Shown: positions 46,731 to 60,240, counted from the stretch's first letter. The stretch is 64,000 nt of DNA from Timema cristinae (GCA_039000515.1 JBCFYV010009882.1:58024277-58088276); one strand, 5' to 3'. The notes: generated by a model from the letters alone, not told the origin. Made by a program: numbers and translations.

Positions 46731-47222
46731 ATGGGTTTGTGTACTTATGTACGCGCGTGAGAAGTTATACTTCTTAGGCATCATAAATAATACATACGAA
46801 TATTTAACCTCATTTATATTGGTGCACTTGAAAAAGTCTATAAGCACAATTTTGTTCACTAATATTTACGAATAGTAAATAATATTGATCAAAATATTCA
46901 ATCTAAATCACTACTGAATATAATTTATTAGCACATATATAATTCACACTTGTATGAAACTAAAACACGTGTTGTGAATGTAGAAATTAGAAACATGTGG
47001 ATAAATATTAATTATATGAAAACAGTGATCAGAGGCGACGAGCGTACCAACATGCGCGACTAACAGAGGTTCTATTTCTATTTTGTTGGTAGCTTTTTTT
47101 TTTCGAGACTTAATGAGAGGTTTAGCTTCAACCTGTTACTTTTGTGTTACAGTGATGCGCGCACATTTTAAAATTTCACTCTCATCATTTTTTCATAACG
47201 CGTCTAAAGAAGTATAACTTCA
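46731..47222 (-). mobile_element. Element E, copy with both ends
   Basis: Inverted relative to the other copies: left TGTACTTATGTACGCGCGTG then AGAAGTTATACTTCTTAGG, right CGTCTAAAGAAGTATAACTT. Full length, about 490 bp, without the internal deletion of the 38.5-kb copy. Confirms that both GAAGTTATACTTC-type termini belong to the element and that about 35 bp of conserved sequence lies outside one of them. Confidence 0.85.
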
Positions 47223-47224
47223 AA

Positions 47225-49080
47225 AATTCACTTTATTGGGTTTGGGCTCACATAAAATGTTAAGATTCATCATAATTGCTAGATCGATTTTTTCATGATT
47301 GCAATACTTTCTATTGTTATGAAGAAGTACAAAAAAAAAGAAGAAATTGCCACATGATAGTCTATTATTTATATATTATCGTTTAAAAATGAACTAAGAT
47401 CTTGTAATATTATATAATATTATTTGTTAAACATATTATTTAATTTATAATAAATAAGCTGTTTGATCATCGCCCTTCAAAATAGTGTTAAAGTTTTTAT
47501 CTGCATTCAAAGAATATAAATAAAATTTAATTTTACTGATTGTTTAAATGAATTAAATTTTTTTAAGTTCTGTTTTAAATATACCTTCAACGTCTTAGTT
47601 AATTTTTTTCAATTAAAACTAGCTTATTTGCTTTAAGAAACTTTATAATAAGAGATTGTTTAAAAGAATTATCATTTCTTCGATTATGGTATGTGTCATT
47701 TCTTTTTAATGGTGATGCAAATCAAGAACCAATGTTTTTTATTTAAACAACACACCTAATGTGCCACTCAATAAAAAAACTTTGAAAATTTGGTTCCAAT
47801 AAAGTACAATCTATTTTAATGGTTCCTTTGTAAAAAAGTTTTTCTATAATTAAAAGTTGTTCACAATTGGTTTTGATATAATTACAACTACGCTTAACTT
47901 AAATATAGGACATTCAAAAGTATATTTCCAGTTGATTTATCTACACAAATAAAAGTCTAATTGTGTATGTCATACATGTGTGTATATTTACAAGAGAGTT
48001 TTTATAATTTAGAAATAAAGCCTAAATTTTGTGAAGTTGTAGAAGAGCCTCTCAAGATGTACGCACATTGTTTAATCTTGAAACAGATAAAAAATTAAAT
48101 TTATACGAAAGTAGAAACAGATTAATGTAATCATTTTAACTCATCGAGCTGTTATTTTCATTTCAAAGCAAGGTGAACCTAGAATATAAATCCTTATCTC
48201 CAATCAGATTATCATTATAAATAATAAATTGATAAAACAATAAGTGTAGCTAATATTATATCGTAAATTTTTGTAAGTAATTCAAGAAGAGAATTCAAAA
48301 TCACTTTTGAAGGTACGTTAGGTAAGCCGTCAAATGGTAGATTAATGGTTTGTTGCTAACGGACAGATAGGCGTAATCAGGGTAACTTTTACATTTTGGT
48401 TTTTCAATCACCCTCTACACAATACTCAAATCATTCCCCTTTAAGTCTACATCTATACTCACTGCCACATTAGTTTTAATATGCAGATAGCTCGGTGTGA
48501 TATGCAAAATAATATTTAATAAATGGACACCCATCATAAAGTGATTATTTATGATTATTTGGACGGAATATCAATTCATCGTAGACAAATTGATTTCTAC
48601 TGTGTTTTATTTAAAATTAATCAATGAGACCAGAGCTCCAACGGAGATTCACACATATATTTTCAGGCAGATAAACAAACTGTTGAAAGAATGTTTGAGT
48701 ATACAATTCATATAACTTAGTACCATTTTCATGTAGTTACAACTAATAATGAATAAATACCACCTCAGTACTCCCAGTTTCGGCTCAAACCCTTTATGGT
48801 AAGCTATACAAGTCGAGACTAATATCTTTGTGTACGTTTTATCTTTTTCAACTGGGTGTTATAAAATATTTACATAATATTTTAAGTATAAGACATGTCA
48901 TTTAGATTTTGAACTACTATAATGAATTGTATTTAATAAACCGGTACATTGACTTGATAAAATAATTCAAATATATATTACAAATTGAAATAATTGCTTA
49001 TATGAACCATTCCCGAGTATTAGGGGTCCAAGTTAAACGAATGTAGTTCTCTGTTTCAACCCTTAGTGTTATTTAAAATT
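47225..49080. other. AT-rich intergenic DNA
   Basis: No gene seen; a very weak SINE B-like order around 48350-48480 could not be confirmed. Confidence 0.45.
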
Positions 49081-49082
49081 AT

Positions 49083-49318
49083 AGCACCACGTTTTACTAT
49101 CCATTTAGGTCATAAGAAAATATACTAATTAAGTTAATGAGTTAGGGATGAGGTAGTTTGAATTCGTAGGAAGTGTACCAGCATTTGCGTGGAGGGAAAA
49201 TTGAAAACAATTTTTTTTAAACTCAGTACAACCGAACGGGATTTGAACCCCGATTTCCCTGTCATCGTCAATTTTTCTAGTCTAACACTAGAGTGACGCC
49301 TTAGACCATGCGGTCATA
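49083..49318 (-). mobile_element. SINE B, degenerate, full length
   Basis: Plus-strand order is 3' domain (TAGCACCACGTTTTACTATC), body (TTCGTAGGAAGTGTACCAGC, TTTGCGTGGAGGG) and head, with the B box read on the minus strand from GGGATTTGAACCCCGATTTC. 49320-50430 to its right is AT-rich without a gene. Confidence 0.75.
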
Positions 49319-50429
49319 CAAGCAGGTACTGGTAATATTGTTGTGTAAGTTTTACTCCTCATTTAAATAGTTAACAATGAATATGCCCTGTACTACCACA
49401 ATGGTTAACCATGGCGTCTACTCAAATATGGGGACATTAATTATATTTAATATCTGTGTGTGTGTTCTACTCCTTGGATCAGATTAAAAATGTGTGTGAA
49501 TATGTTTATTTTGATTATTATACATTTGTAAGGATAGTTTTTAATATTACAGTCTTAAGAATAAGTTAATCAAATACACAACCACCACACAATACAGTTG
49601 AGTTCTTAAACCAAGACACGAAATACACCAGCATTTTCTTTAGTAATAAAGAAATACAAGAAGCGTTGGAAAATATTTCAAGGTTATTTAAGTTTTTATA
49701 GTATGTAGGTAATAGGTTACAAAAAATATGTGTAGGATTTTTAGCCTTAGGAATATTACCTAAGTTGCAATATATTTTAAATATAAATAATAGCATGACT
49801 AAAATTTATCAGTTGACATAATATAAGATATAAACATCATGTCAATATGCATAATTTTAAATATTAAATTATTTAAATACCCTAAAAATGACTTATTGAA
49901 CTTGTCATGGACTATTGTATGTTTATTCTCTTGCTAAAACTTTCATATTACTATTTTAATATCGCTGAATGCTCTTGGTGTTTAGTTATAGATATCTTAT
50001 TTGTGTATGTATACAATTATTAAAAGCCTGTTTGCTTGTTATTACATTAGTTTTATAGTTTTAAAATGCAACAACAAGACACAAATATAGGATAAATTTG
50101 GAATTAATTTCAATGTATGTTGACATTTTAAAATATTACCAATATTTTAATAATTTGTTATATTATCTAGCTAGCATATATATTGTTTCTATAATACCTT
50201 TATTACCAAATCTAATTTATAAAACGAGCAAAGAAATACAAAGTTAACCTTATGTACAAAATTACTATCAAGTTAGGATAAACTTTTACAAATTCAGCCA
50301 TTTTTACAATGTTATCTTTTTAGTTTTGTTTGATTGTTTGAGCAAATAAATGGTGAATGAATTGAGGATTTAGACCACTACTTAAATATGCCGCGAACAA
50401 ATCTTTCCTAGATTGAATATTTGGTGATT

Positions 50430-50453
50430 TAATAATAATAATAATAATAATAT
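50430..50453. repeat. (AAT)n microsatellite
   Basis: About eight AAT/ATA units; no SINE or LINE sequence adjoins it. Confidence 0.9.
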
Positions 50454-50624
50454 TAATTATGTAGTTTGCCCAAGACCAATTACACAGAAGTAGTTAAGAA
50501 ATTTTCAAGATTATCTGGTAACTACCAAAGGATAAACTGGCAATCTTTGTATTAGGTAAGAGTTTGGTATAGTGTAAATATATTAGACGCCTGTTTAGTG
50601 AAAAGAGAGTGATAAACTATTTTG

Positions 50625-50710
50625 GAAATATCAGCTTCCTTACACCCAATCAGGATATGAACCTAGCCCTCCCTGTCAATGTTAGATCAGACTTGAGAAG
50701 ATTGATAATC
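50625..50710 (-). mobile_element. SINE B head fragment
   Basis: On the minus strand, ACATTGACAGGGAGGGCTAG, GTTCATATCCTGATTGGGTG aligns with the B-box region of SINE B. Body and tail absent. Confidence 0.45.
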
Positions 50711-50714
50711 AGTA

Positions 50715-53610
50715 CACGTACCTATCAATGAATTTATAATCAATAATACGTTATAGTTTAATTTTTGAATGCAATTTATTTAAAATAATCTTGACATCCC
50801 TTAAAAATATATTAAATATGTATTAAATAATTAAATGAAGATCTGAATGTATGCATCTATTTGTGTATCTAATTAGATTTAAACCAAATATTAGCGAATT
50901 ATACACATTTGAACTGATTAATGGATAAAGAATGAAAAATTTTCCAAAAATAATTTACTTTTATTTCAAATCGGATATTAAAAAATTATTAATTTTCACT
51001 AATGTTTATATTAGTGGTGTACAGTGAATAAATTTGGAAATGCCTTTCTCACTAATTTCACAAATAAATGGTATTATTAATAGTCTCTTTTATATTTCAG
51101 ATCAGATTCCAAAATACCGCCTTACATTTATCTGCCAATATTGGGTTGGTATTATAGGTAATCACGTTTTTTTTTAATGATTAGCAGTTGCATTTTAATT
51201 TGTTAAAACCATATGTGTTGGTGATGTAAATTATACAAATCTTAGATGTAATGTATTTATTGAAATTATAAAAAAGATTAAGATATTTCCAAATGTATAA
51301 AGATCTTGGAATTTAAAATATTTATGGTGAAGGTACTTTGTTTACATCTCACCATTCTTATTTAAGAAAAAAACCTCAGTTAATTCTTCTCATACTATTA
51401 AGAGGTAAACTTGGAATCGTTAAAACAAGTATGTTGAAAATATCTGTTTAGCATTTGAAATGGCATTCAAATATGATACATCTTACAAATATCTCATATA
51501 TTATATATTTCAAATAACAAAATAAATCTCTTAATAACTGGAACGACTTTGTGTGTTTGTTTGGGTAGAAATGTTATGGGCTGGTCAGTTCAGAAAAAGA
51601 AATGTATTGGAATGCTATGTGAGAAAGGAAGATAAATTATGTTATGTATATTTTTACAGTTTCGTTTTGACTTTTTGACGAGTTTGCTTTTCATACTACT
51701 TTGCACACAGTCAAACAAAATGAAAATTAGTGAAATGTTTGAAAGAAAAAGGTAATTTTTTTGTCATGTGAATAAATGAAAAAAAGAAAGAAAGTCATGA
51801 GCTACAGGGAAGGAGAGAGTTATTTTTTTTTTTTAATCTGAAGGGAATATCACATTATTATTGGCATTTCTTTCTCTATCACTTTCGCTCTCAGAGAACG
51901 AGAGGGAGTGAAAATTAAATTTTAAATTTAATCGTGTGGTTTCGGATGTCGAGAAAGGGAGTGAGCAAGTGTAATAATACAAAAAAAAAACGAACGTCGG
52001 TGTCTATTGAATAAGTAATTCTTCGATTCCGTTTTAAATTGTTGGCATGGTATATGCTTGTAAAAGAAGATGAGAAAATCATATTTGATTAAAAATGGGT
52101 GGGTTGTGTTTCTAAAGGAAAGCTTGGTACACAAGCCGTGTAGTAATAAATGAAATTCTTAGAATCATTTTTTTTTAATTGTCCTGAAAGGAAAAATTAA
52201 TTTATATTGAATATCTACTTAAGTCTTAAGAAAGACAATACAATGCGTTTCAAATTGTGTTATTTATATGATAAATGAAGGAAATAACTAAATTTTTAGA
52301 GAAAATATATAAACAAATGAAAAATTAAACAAACAGGCATACAGTCTAGAAATATTCTAATCTACAAGAGTTATAGAATGGAAATGGTGTAAAACATATT
52401 TGTACTCATATGAATAATAATCCTTACTTAAACCTTAGTTTAAATCTTTTTATGGCTAAGGCATATTTAACAAAAATAATATACAAATATCAGGTATATT
52501 TACCTTGGTTAGTAATCACAATATATTAATCAAATAGCTTTAATGATAGTTTACATAAAATTGTATAATCTAAACGTAATACAAAATGTTATCACCTTAA
52601 GTGCTTAACTATAGATTTACCTCTCCAGAAAAGTAAACATGCATTTTATTAATGGGAACAAAAATATTTTTTATAATATAGAAATAAAAATGATAGTTTG
52701 AAGTGAGATATTCACATCAAACTATCTTTTTTTTTATCTATCTTGTTAAATATTATGTTTTACTAACTTTATTTTAACGAGCAATGTGTAAGGATAGCCG
52801 TATATTTACATTAATGAGGTATGTATGAAGAATGTGGGGTTTGAAAAATTTGTACCCAAATTTACTTGAACCATACTGGGGTATGCGAGGCTGTAGGTGG
52901 GTCATTTTCGGTGACTCCCATAACCTAACCTTACCTGAAAATTGCGCTCATTTATTTAAATTTGGAGTATATATTTGGCTATAAGAACTTAGATGAGAAA
53001 AATAAAGTAGCCATGTAACCTCAGAACTTGCAACATATCTTTAATAAGTGATGTGGAAAAATAATATAATATTTGAGAATTTTTACAATCGATTTTTGAA
53101 AAAAAAAAGAAAAGAAAAAAAGAAATGAAGATTATTTTGACTAACAAAAAAATTCTGTTTAACTTTTGTACCACTTAATAAAATACTATGCAAAAGAATG
53201 CTTAAATAAGAATACATATTGAATTACATACATATATAAATATATAATATATATTTTAGATTAATTCAGTGAGAAAACTAAATAAGGTCACTAAATTTAT
53301 GCGAGTCGAGGCGGATTCGAAGATCAAAACACTACTAGTGATGAAGTGACATGACAATAGAAACAAGAGCTTAACTCAAGGATCACTGTAATGTTGTTAT
53401 TGTGGAATTGCTACCCGCAGTCTTTTGAGTTTATACTATTTCTTATTTATTTAAGGTGTTTAATGCGCACTTTCTGAACCAACCGATTATACAAGAATAT
53501 TAGTTAAAGATTAACCTAAATCTAAAACAGCCACAAAGTCCAACCCCAAACTGTTAATTAAACACTGTGTAAGATTAAACTCATTTCACTAATTTAAAAT
53601 ATTTTTTTGG
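50715..53610. other. AT-rich intergenic DNA with two notable hairpins
   Basis: No gene seen. 51880-51910 has paired CACT/AGTG and CTCTC/GAGAG arms (GAGA-type words). 52692-52726 is a 35-nt hairpin with a 10-bp stem GATAGTTTGA/TCAAACTATC, one A-A mismatch, then GTGA/TCAC around a 5-nt loop, followed by a T run. Confidence 0.5.
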
Positions 53611-53617
53611 CCATGGC

Positions 53618-53692
53618 TGGAATCGAAACTGGTACCTCTAGCTCAGTAAACAGACACGTTACCGACTGAGATAAGGTGCCGGGGTGCACTTA
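53618..53692 (-). mobile_element. tRNA-like sequence, possible SINE C head
   Basis: The minus strand reads CACCTTATCTCAGTCGGTAA (A box), TTTACTGAGCTAGAGGTACC, then a B box AGTTTCGATTCCAG. The layout resembles the tRNA-like group at 32.1-33.0 kb. No body recognised. Confidence 0.5.
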
Positions 53693-53887
53693 TGAAGGTG
53701 TAGCTATTATGTTAATAGCAATGATTTACATTGTATAAAGAAAATATTATTTTCTCCTAAATTAATGGATTCTACGATAATTAAAAAAAAATTGCTGCTA
53801 ATTCATTGGCACTTTGGTTCCTCAAATAAAAATGTAATATTTCATAATTATAATTTAAAATGTGAATAGTTATATGTTTTATATCAA

Positions 53888-53910
53888 ACACACACACACA
53901 CACACACACA
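53888..53910. repeat. (CA)n microsatellite
   Basis: About eleven CA units, followed by TACATACGTA. Confidence 0.95.
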
Positions 53911-54875
53911 TACATACGTACCAGATGAGAAAACACCATATTCTAATACTAGGGACCATAAAACTTATAAACCAAAAAATCGAGTTTTTTTCCTTTGTAC
54001 TACCACAATGGTTCCTCCATGAGGAACAATAATTCAAGAATCAAACATGTAAAAAAGAGTTACCTATTTTATTCCTATTTTTTCTCTCTCAAATATTCTT
54101 AATATTTATCTAACAGAAAATAAATGTTCATCGATTTCCTCTTGCTCCGTAAATTTCACTACTAATCACACAATAAAGTCGTGGGTTCCTAGTTGTTCAC
54201 CTAGTTCACCTTATAGTAAAGTTGACATTTATGTGAAGGGGATTCAAAAGCCATTGTAAATATTAAAACTAGTTTCACTAGCATTGCAGTTTAATATATA
54301 TATGGTTTAAATTATTGCTAGAGGTTAAAATAGCCAAGTAAACCTTTGTTTAGCACGTGCATCGGTTAATATAGTTACGGTTTTTGTTATTACAATACTT
54401 TATTTAGCAGTAGTAGTATTTATTCTTACCTTAAATATTAATTATAATATTGAATTTATGTAAAAAGTAGAGCTTAGTGCTTGTTTTAAAAATGGGATAT
54501 GCACAAAAATGAAAAGGAAAACCATCCACAATTAACTGACTGAAGTTTGGATTTTGACCAGCAATGCTATCTATTTTGAGCATGATGTTTTAGAGATTGT
54601 GACCACCCTTAGGGGTATTAATATTCGGTGTGGTAAAGTATACCACTATACCAGTATAGTCTATTTGATACATAAGACGGTGCAGTGCACATAGTTTCTC
54701 TGTCAATAATCTTAAAATAATGACATTAACTAAAAACTATTAAGATTTGTGAAACTAAATAATATACGGTGTTGCAGAAAAACTCCATCAAATATAATCA
54801 TTAAAATATTATACAATGTTACGGAATCATTGAGAAAATAGGATCATATCTGTCCACCAAGGAGCATAATAATAA
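53911..54875. other. AT-rich intergenic DNA
   Basis: No gene and no named repeat seen. Confidence 0.5.
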
Positions 54876-54879
54876 ATTC

Positions 54880-56480
54880 CATTTTTAGAAATGGATACAA
54901 AAATATTAACTGTATATTTGCATATAGTTCATATCTTATTGGTTTAGTTAAAATATATTTCAACTAAAAGAGTTTTATATCAAATAGTACTTCATCTTTC
55001 AAACTATAAGTTATTTAGTATAACAAATGGTCGTGGAGATATGATCTAAATTTTAAAGTTTAGGCAATGTAAATTTTCATGGATAAATGAAAATTATAAG
55101 TTTGTTTGAAAGTTTAAATACTGCATGGATAAAAACATTTACGCCAAGTCGTTAAAGCAAGTTTTGATAAAATCTATTATCTCTCTTTTCCCACTGCAGT
55201 AAGTTACTCTTAATCCTTAGTCTTAGCTATCTTATTTCAAAAATTCCTCTGGGCAACATTATGAAAACCCTAAGTACCAAGTTTTAGCCCGATCGGTAAA
55301 ATGTTTTATGTACAGTATCTGGCATAATTATGGTCATCCAAATAGACATAGAGGTGGTATTGCGAAAAATAATTATTTTTCAGTTTCAGAGGGTCTTGAA
55401 ACATTGATATTTTTCAAAATCTTCAGTTAGGTTTTCTGACGATGGAAATAATTTTCTCACTGGGGGGTCGAGATAAAGTAAAAAGAGCACAATATATCAC
55501 CAAATAGAAACATCAAAACATTGTCCGCCAAAATAAATAACAACCAATTTCATTTTCAAAAACCCGAATAAAAAATGTTTACAAATAGCTTAGAGAAAAT
55601 GAAAACAATTTTCAAACACAAGATTTATATTTAATAGTACTACATCTTTACAATGATAAGTAATTATTTATTATCTCAAATAGTTGTATTGATATGTTCA
55701 AAATGGGAAATTATTTAAAGTACCCTAATGGTAATTTTCATGGGAAAATGAGACAATTAATTTGCTTTATAATGTTTTTAACAGTCCCTAGAGACGAAGT
55801 TTATTTGAAATAGGTTTGAGTGGATTTTAAGAAAATTGATTCTTTTTATGTTTTCTATTTAGTACACCCTTAATATTAAAGTTGGTTATCTAATTTCAAA
55901 ACATCTTCGGGGGAACCTTATGAAAACACTACATATCAAGTTTCAGCGCGATCGATAAGATTGTTTCGGCTATAGTTCAAGATAATTTCAAAACATCTTC
56001 GGGGGAACCTTATGAAAACACTACATATCAAGTTTCAGCGCAATCGATAAGATTGTTTCGGCTCTAGTTCAAGATAATTTCAAACATCTTCGGGGGAACC
56101 TTATGAAAACAATACATATCAAGTTTCAGCGCGATCGATAAGATTGTTTCGGCTCTAGTTCAAGATAATTTAAAACATCTTCGGGGGAATCTTATGAAAA
56201 CAATACATATCAAGTTTCAGCGCGATCGATAAGATTGTTTCGGCTCTAGTTCAAGATAATTTCAAACATCTTCGGGGGAACCTTATGAAAACAATACATA
56301 TCAAGTTTCAGCGTGATCGATAAGATCGTTTCGGCTCTAGTCCAAGATACAGACAGAAAGACCGAATCGTGAAAAACAGTTTTTTATAGACCTACTTCTC
56401 TTTCCGAGGGGTATATGAGAAGTAAAGATAATTTTGATCTAAAAGTTACTCTTTCACGCAAAAACTATTTTAATTATTGT
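54880..56480 (+). repeat. Complex dispersed repeat F, first locus
   Basis: Two diverged copies of a unit about 0.65 kb long. Each goes from an 'atatcaaatagtacttcatc' like block through 'tttcatgg.taaatga' and 'ttttgataaaatc.att' to a conserved end 'accttatgaaaacactacat', 'caagtttcagcgcgatcg' and (second copy) a CAGACAGAAAGACCGAATCG segment near 56349. The same family fills 60.5-64.0 kb. In the second copy the conserved end is expanded five-fold (see 55891-56347). No coding potential. Confidence 0.65.
55891..56347 (+). repeat. Five 91-92-bp tandem repeats
   Basis: Units start at 55891, 55983, 56075, 56166 and 56257. Each reads TAATTTCAAAACATCTTCGG, GGGAACCTTATGAAAAC, ACATATCAAGTTTCAGCGCG, ATCGATAAGATTGTTTCGGC, TCTAGTTCAAGA with only a few differences, so the expansion is recent compared with the decayed surroundings. 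The last unit runs into a CAGACAGAAAG segment present once. Confidence 0.97.
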
Positions 56481-56489
56481 GCTGAAATC

Positions 56490-57570
56490 TCGCATGGAAT
56501 TAAAGTGGACGTCTAGCACATAGACTATATATTCTATATTTTAAAATCCCATTAAATTAATGTTCTTAAAATATTCTTTTTTAAACCACGTTATCAATCG
56601 TTTTTATTCTACTTCTGAACTAATAATTCATTTTTTAAATCTTTCTTTATTGCCAAATCAACTTCATTGAAAGAATAATCACAGAATACGTTTTAATATT
56701 AAGTGCAAAAATAAACTATATTTAGTCCGGGTTGTTTTATATTCATATTAGTTGGCAAATCGTGCTAATTTATCAAATATAGCTACACATTAGTAAAGTA
56801 GTAAAGTTATTTGATATGATCTTAAATTCACATACTAAATATTCAATCAAACAAATTAATTCACCCAATAAATTTAGGCTAAGCTACAGAGAAAACCAGT
56901 AAATAATCGAATTAAATACTATATAATTTGTACCGACATGTATTGGTTAAAGTAATGCATGAGTATTGATTTAATTAATTTAATGTATTCATTTAGTAAG
57001 ATAGTTGTATTTTCCCCCCAAACTTTTACTCCAATAGGTATCGATACACATACATTTCAATATATGTTAAAATTTGTGTCTATTTATGAACCATCAACTT
57101 CGTTGTAAGTGAACCTTAAAAATAAAACTTCAAAGGAAAAATATAATTTTAACATTGTAACAAACAGAAAACCAACCTATATTGTTGTTTGGACATAAGA
57201 CTCGAAAAAAACTGTTCCTTTACCAGCGTTATTGTTTTGATGGCATATGTAGCAACTAGAATTATTTAATGGAAAGGTTATGAAAGGCTGAGTGCTAACA
57301 ACCACTGCACCCCAATCCATGGGCTTACGCTTCATACTGTGGTTTCAGAAATAAAGACAGACCGGTTGGTTACTTCACTGCATGTTATACCTTTAGTTGA
57401 CAAGAAACATTAGCTATTCATAAATGCTTCCAGCACTCTGAATTAGCTACTGGATTTGTCACTTTTGATGTAGAGGAAGAAATATCACTCAAAAGTGTTA
57501 GAATTCATCAATGACAATTCTTTAGAAATTAAAGCGCTAATTAATATGGACTATGAAGTAATTTTTTTAA
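56490..57570. other. AT-rich intergenic DNA
   Basis: No gene seen. An 8-bp inverted repeat ACTTTTGA/TCAAAAGT lies near 57461-57496. Confidence 0.5.
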
Positions 57571-57571
57571 C

Positions 57572-57755
57572 CACTCCTTTTTTTCTACCTGTCAGGTATA
57601 TACGCTTATGTAATAATTAGGCTAATGTTTTAGGGACGAAGAAGACTAGACTATAGAGGAAGTATACCCGCATTTGCAAGGAGTATGACTATATATTTTT
57701 AATTCCAGTACACCCAACCCAGATTCGAACCCCAATCTCCCCGTCAAAAGTAGTC
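57572..57755 (-). mobile_element. SINE B, degenerate
   Basis: 3' domain remnant (ACCACTCCTTTTTTTCTACC), then GGAAGTATACCCGCATTTGC (body) and CCCAGATTCGAACCCCAATC (B box on the minus strand) in SINE B order. The outer head is lost. Confidence 0.65.
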
Positions 57756-57759
57756 AAAA

Positions 57760-59735
57760 ATGTATTAAACTAATTGTACGTATGGTAGAAAATTAAAATA
57801 TTTACATACATGTAGAGGGACAACCTTAAATAACTACGATAATATGAACATTTATAATTAAAAGCCACGGGATAGTGGATGGAAGAGAGGGAATTTGGGA
57901 TGAAAATTTACAAAACCTAAGAAAGCAATAATTTTTTATGAAGTAGAAATTTTAAATTTTTCAGGAAGGTGGATGGACTACCCTAGATAGCTAGAATGTA
58001 TGATTTTTTAAATTATTATATTAAATATTTGGAAAATAGGAGCGGAGAGAGCTATAACATCAAAAACAAATACAAAAAACATTACTAGGTGTATTAAAAA
58101 ATTAGAATATTGGTAATCTCGTATAAAGACCACCGCAAATAATCATAAAACAATGAAAATTATGAATTTAAAAATTGAATACAAAAAAATGGGGTCTAAA
58201 AAGAAGGGATGGAGGTATATGCATGCCTCTAAATTAAAGGTTTAATAATCTGGTTCAAGATATTGTTTCAATTTTGATTTTTGTCTTTGTTTTGCTTAAA
58301 TATTATGAAAATTGGAAGCTAGCCAATTTTGAATGACGTTTCATGAAAAATAGCCTGTATCTGAAATAAAAGTAAATGGTTAGAAACATATGTACATCAT
58401 TTATCAAACCAATTATGTCAACTTTTAGCAGGGTCAAAAAGGAACACTTCTAAGATATGTTAGAATAGTTTTATAGATTTTAATCTTCAAAATTCTCATT
58501 ATCATAATAAATACATACAGAATACTTTCAAATATGTAATGCCATTAGAGATAATCTTATTATTACCTCACTAAATAAAAATATATCAGATTTACACCTA
58601 TGTTCACATAATTGAAAGTGTAAGGATTGAAAAATACTAGATTTAAGGTTATCGGGAGATCTCGGTTTGATTCCCGGTGATAAGTATTGATTTTATGCTG
58701 TTTATTCTCATGAGATTTACAAACACTATGAAGTTTAAATGAAGAATCCATCTTACAGTATCTAAACTTAACATTAATAAACACGTTCACATAGATTTAT
58801 TGTTGGATATATACAATAAACATAATATATAATAGTTTTAAAGGTGACTAGATGGTTTCATATGAGTTAGGAAGGGTGTTTATAGTTTCATATATCTTTC
58901 AACTTAAAAACAAAACTGTTAAAATCAACGTACAACCTAGTAGAAAGTGATCTTATTTTACATAGGCACATATATTTTATAAATTATACTGTATACAAAA
59001 CGTAAGGTTTCTTATGGTAAAGATCATTGTTGATATATTTCAACTATTTATGGTGTAAGTTAATTTTTTTAATAACAAAACCCTTTCTAAATTTTACAAA
59101 ACATCGGAACATGTGCATTACGTTTCAACGCACCAATAGGTGGCCTTCTTAAGAATTCCTACCTCATAACCCACTGTTTAGTCGGACAGGATTATTATCT
59201 CTGTGATACTCCTTATATTTCAGTGGATTCCTAAAATATGACTTTATGGTTTGGTTATGGGTTCAACATACTTCTCATTTAACATTAAACTATTTATTAA
59301 TCTAATATGTTTTTATAAGTGAGACCCCTGAGTTAAGGCTTTGATTAATCTTGGGAATATACACACTTATACTGCTAGAATAACTGTTAACTCAATTAAT
59401 AATATGCATATGTTGTCATCATCTCACTAATAATTGGATATTTTGAGTTCAGCTTTAGTTGTAAATTTATCAACTAGGTCCATGTGGAACATTACAGGTT
59501 AACCAACATTTCATTGAAGGAACTGTATTTATATTACATGTATAACTAGTTTATTTGATTACCACAGGTGTATTAGTGATAACAAAGACATATCCCGAAA
59601 TAAATTTAATTGTAATGTTATATATGATAAATCCCTTAACAAAGTCGACTTACATCTTTTGTGTGCTGAAATAATAAGCAAACTCAAGAATAGACTATTC
59701 ACTGATTCATCATATGCACTGATATCCTAGTGATA
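57760..59735. other. AT-rich intergenic DNA
   Basis: No gene seen. A tRNA B-box-like GGTTTGATTCCCGG at about 58665-58678, preceded by GGGAGATCTC, may be an old SINE scar. Confidence 0.45.
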
Positions 59736-59739
59736 TTCA

Positions 59740-60120
59740 TGTAGCTAGAAAACCGAGGTAGGTGGAGAGTTAGAAAGCCCAAAATAGGAGAGAAGGGGAG
59801 ATCGTTAAAAAGTCTTTTCTGCGTCGATTGAAGCAGGTTCCCTTAGGGCGTCTACTTCACGACCAAGTGGACGGACGACCAGCGATGGTCATACGTTTGT
59901 GTGAGTGAGCGTCCTACAAACAGCTGACGGTCAAATTTCCTGTCCTTTGCAACAAGGCACAAGGCCACCCTCCTATGTGACAACCCAAATTCACCGTCAA
60001 CCAAGCAACAACCGCCACCCTCTATATGTACCCCCTTTACACTGTTTCTGAAATATACTTTTTTTTTTACGAAATAAAACGGATGGAACAACCGTATTGC
60101 CTCATGTTGCGTGAAAAGCT
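59740..60120 (-). other. GC-richer block with overlapping open frames
   Basis: The minus strand has a 79-codon frame (60091-59852) containing VDGEFGLSHRRVALCLVAKD and LFVGRSLTQTYDHRWSSVHL. In another frame, RRPKGTCFNRRRKDFLTISP follows after 59860. I have a faint impression of having seen such peptides as recurrent predictions in arthropod genomes, which would make this a dispersed repeat, but I cannot name a family. No start context, splice sites or domain support a gene. Confidence 0.35.
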
Positions 60121-60203
60121 TGTGTATAAAAATGTCTCCTTCTGTGAGAAATTATAAAACCCTTGTTTAGTTTTCCTAACGTAGATTTCAGAGTATATAT
60201 ATA

Positions 60204-60239
<36 letters not shown>

Positions 60240-60240
60240 T
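60204..60240. repeat. (ATT)n microsatellite
   Basis: About twelve ATT units; no SINE 3' domain adjoins it. Confidence 0.95.

Noticed and set aside
55891..56347. CRISPR-like array
   Set aside because: The 91-bp units are contiguous tandem repeats with no variable spacers, in an animal genome.
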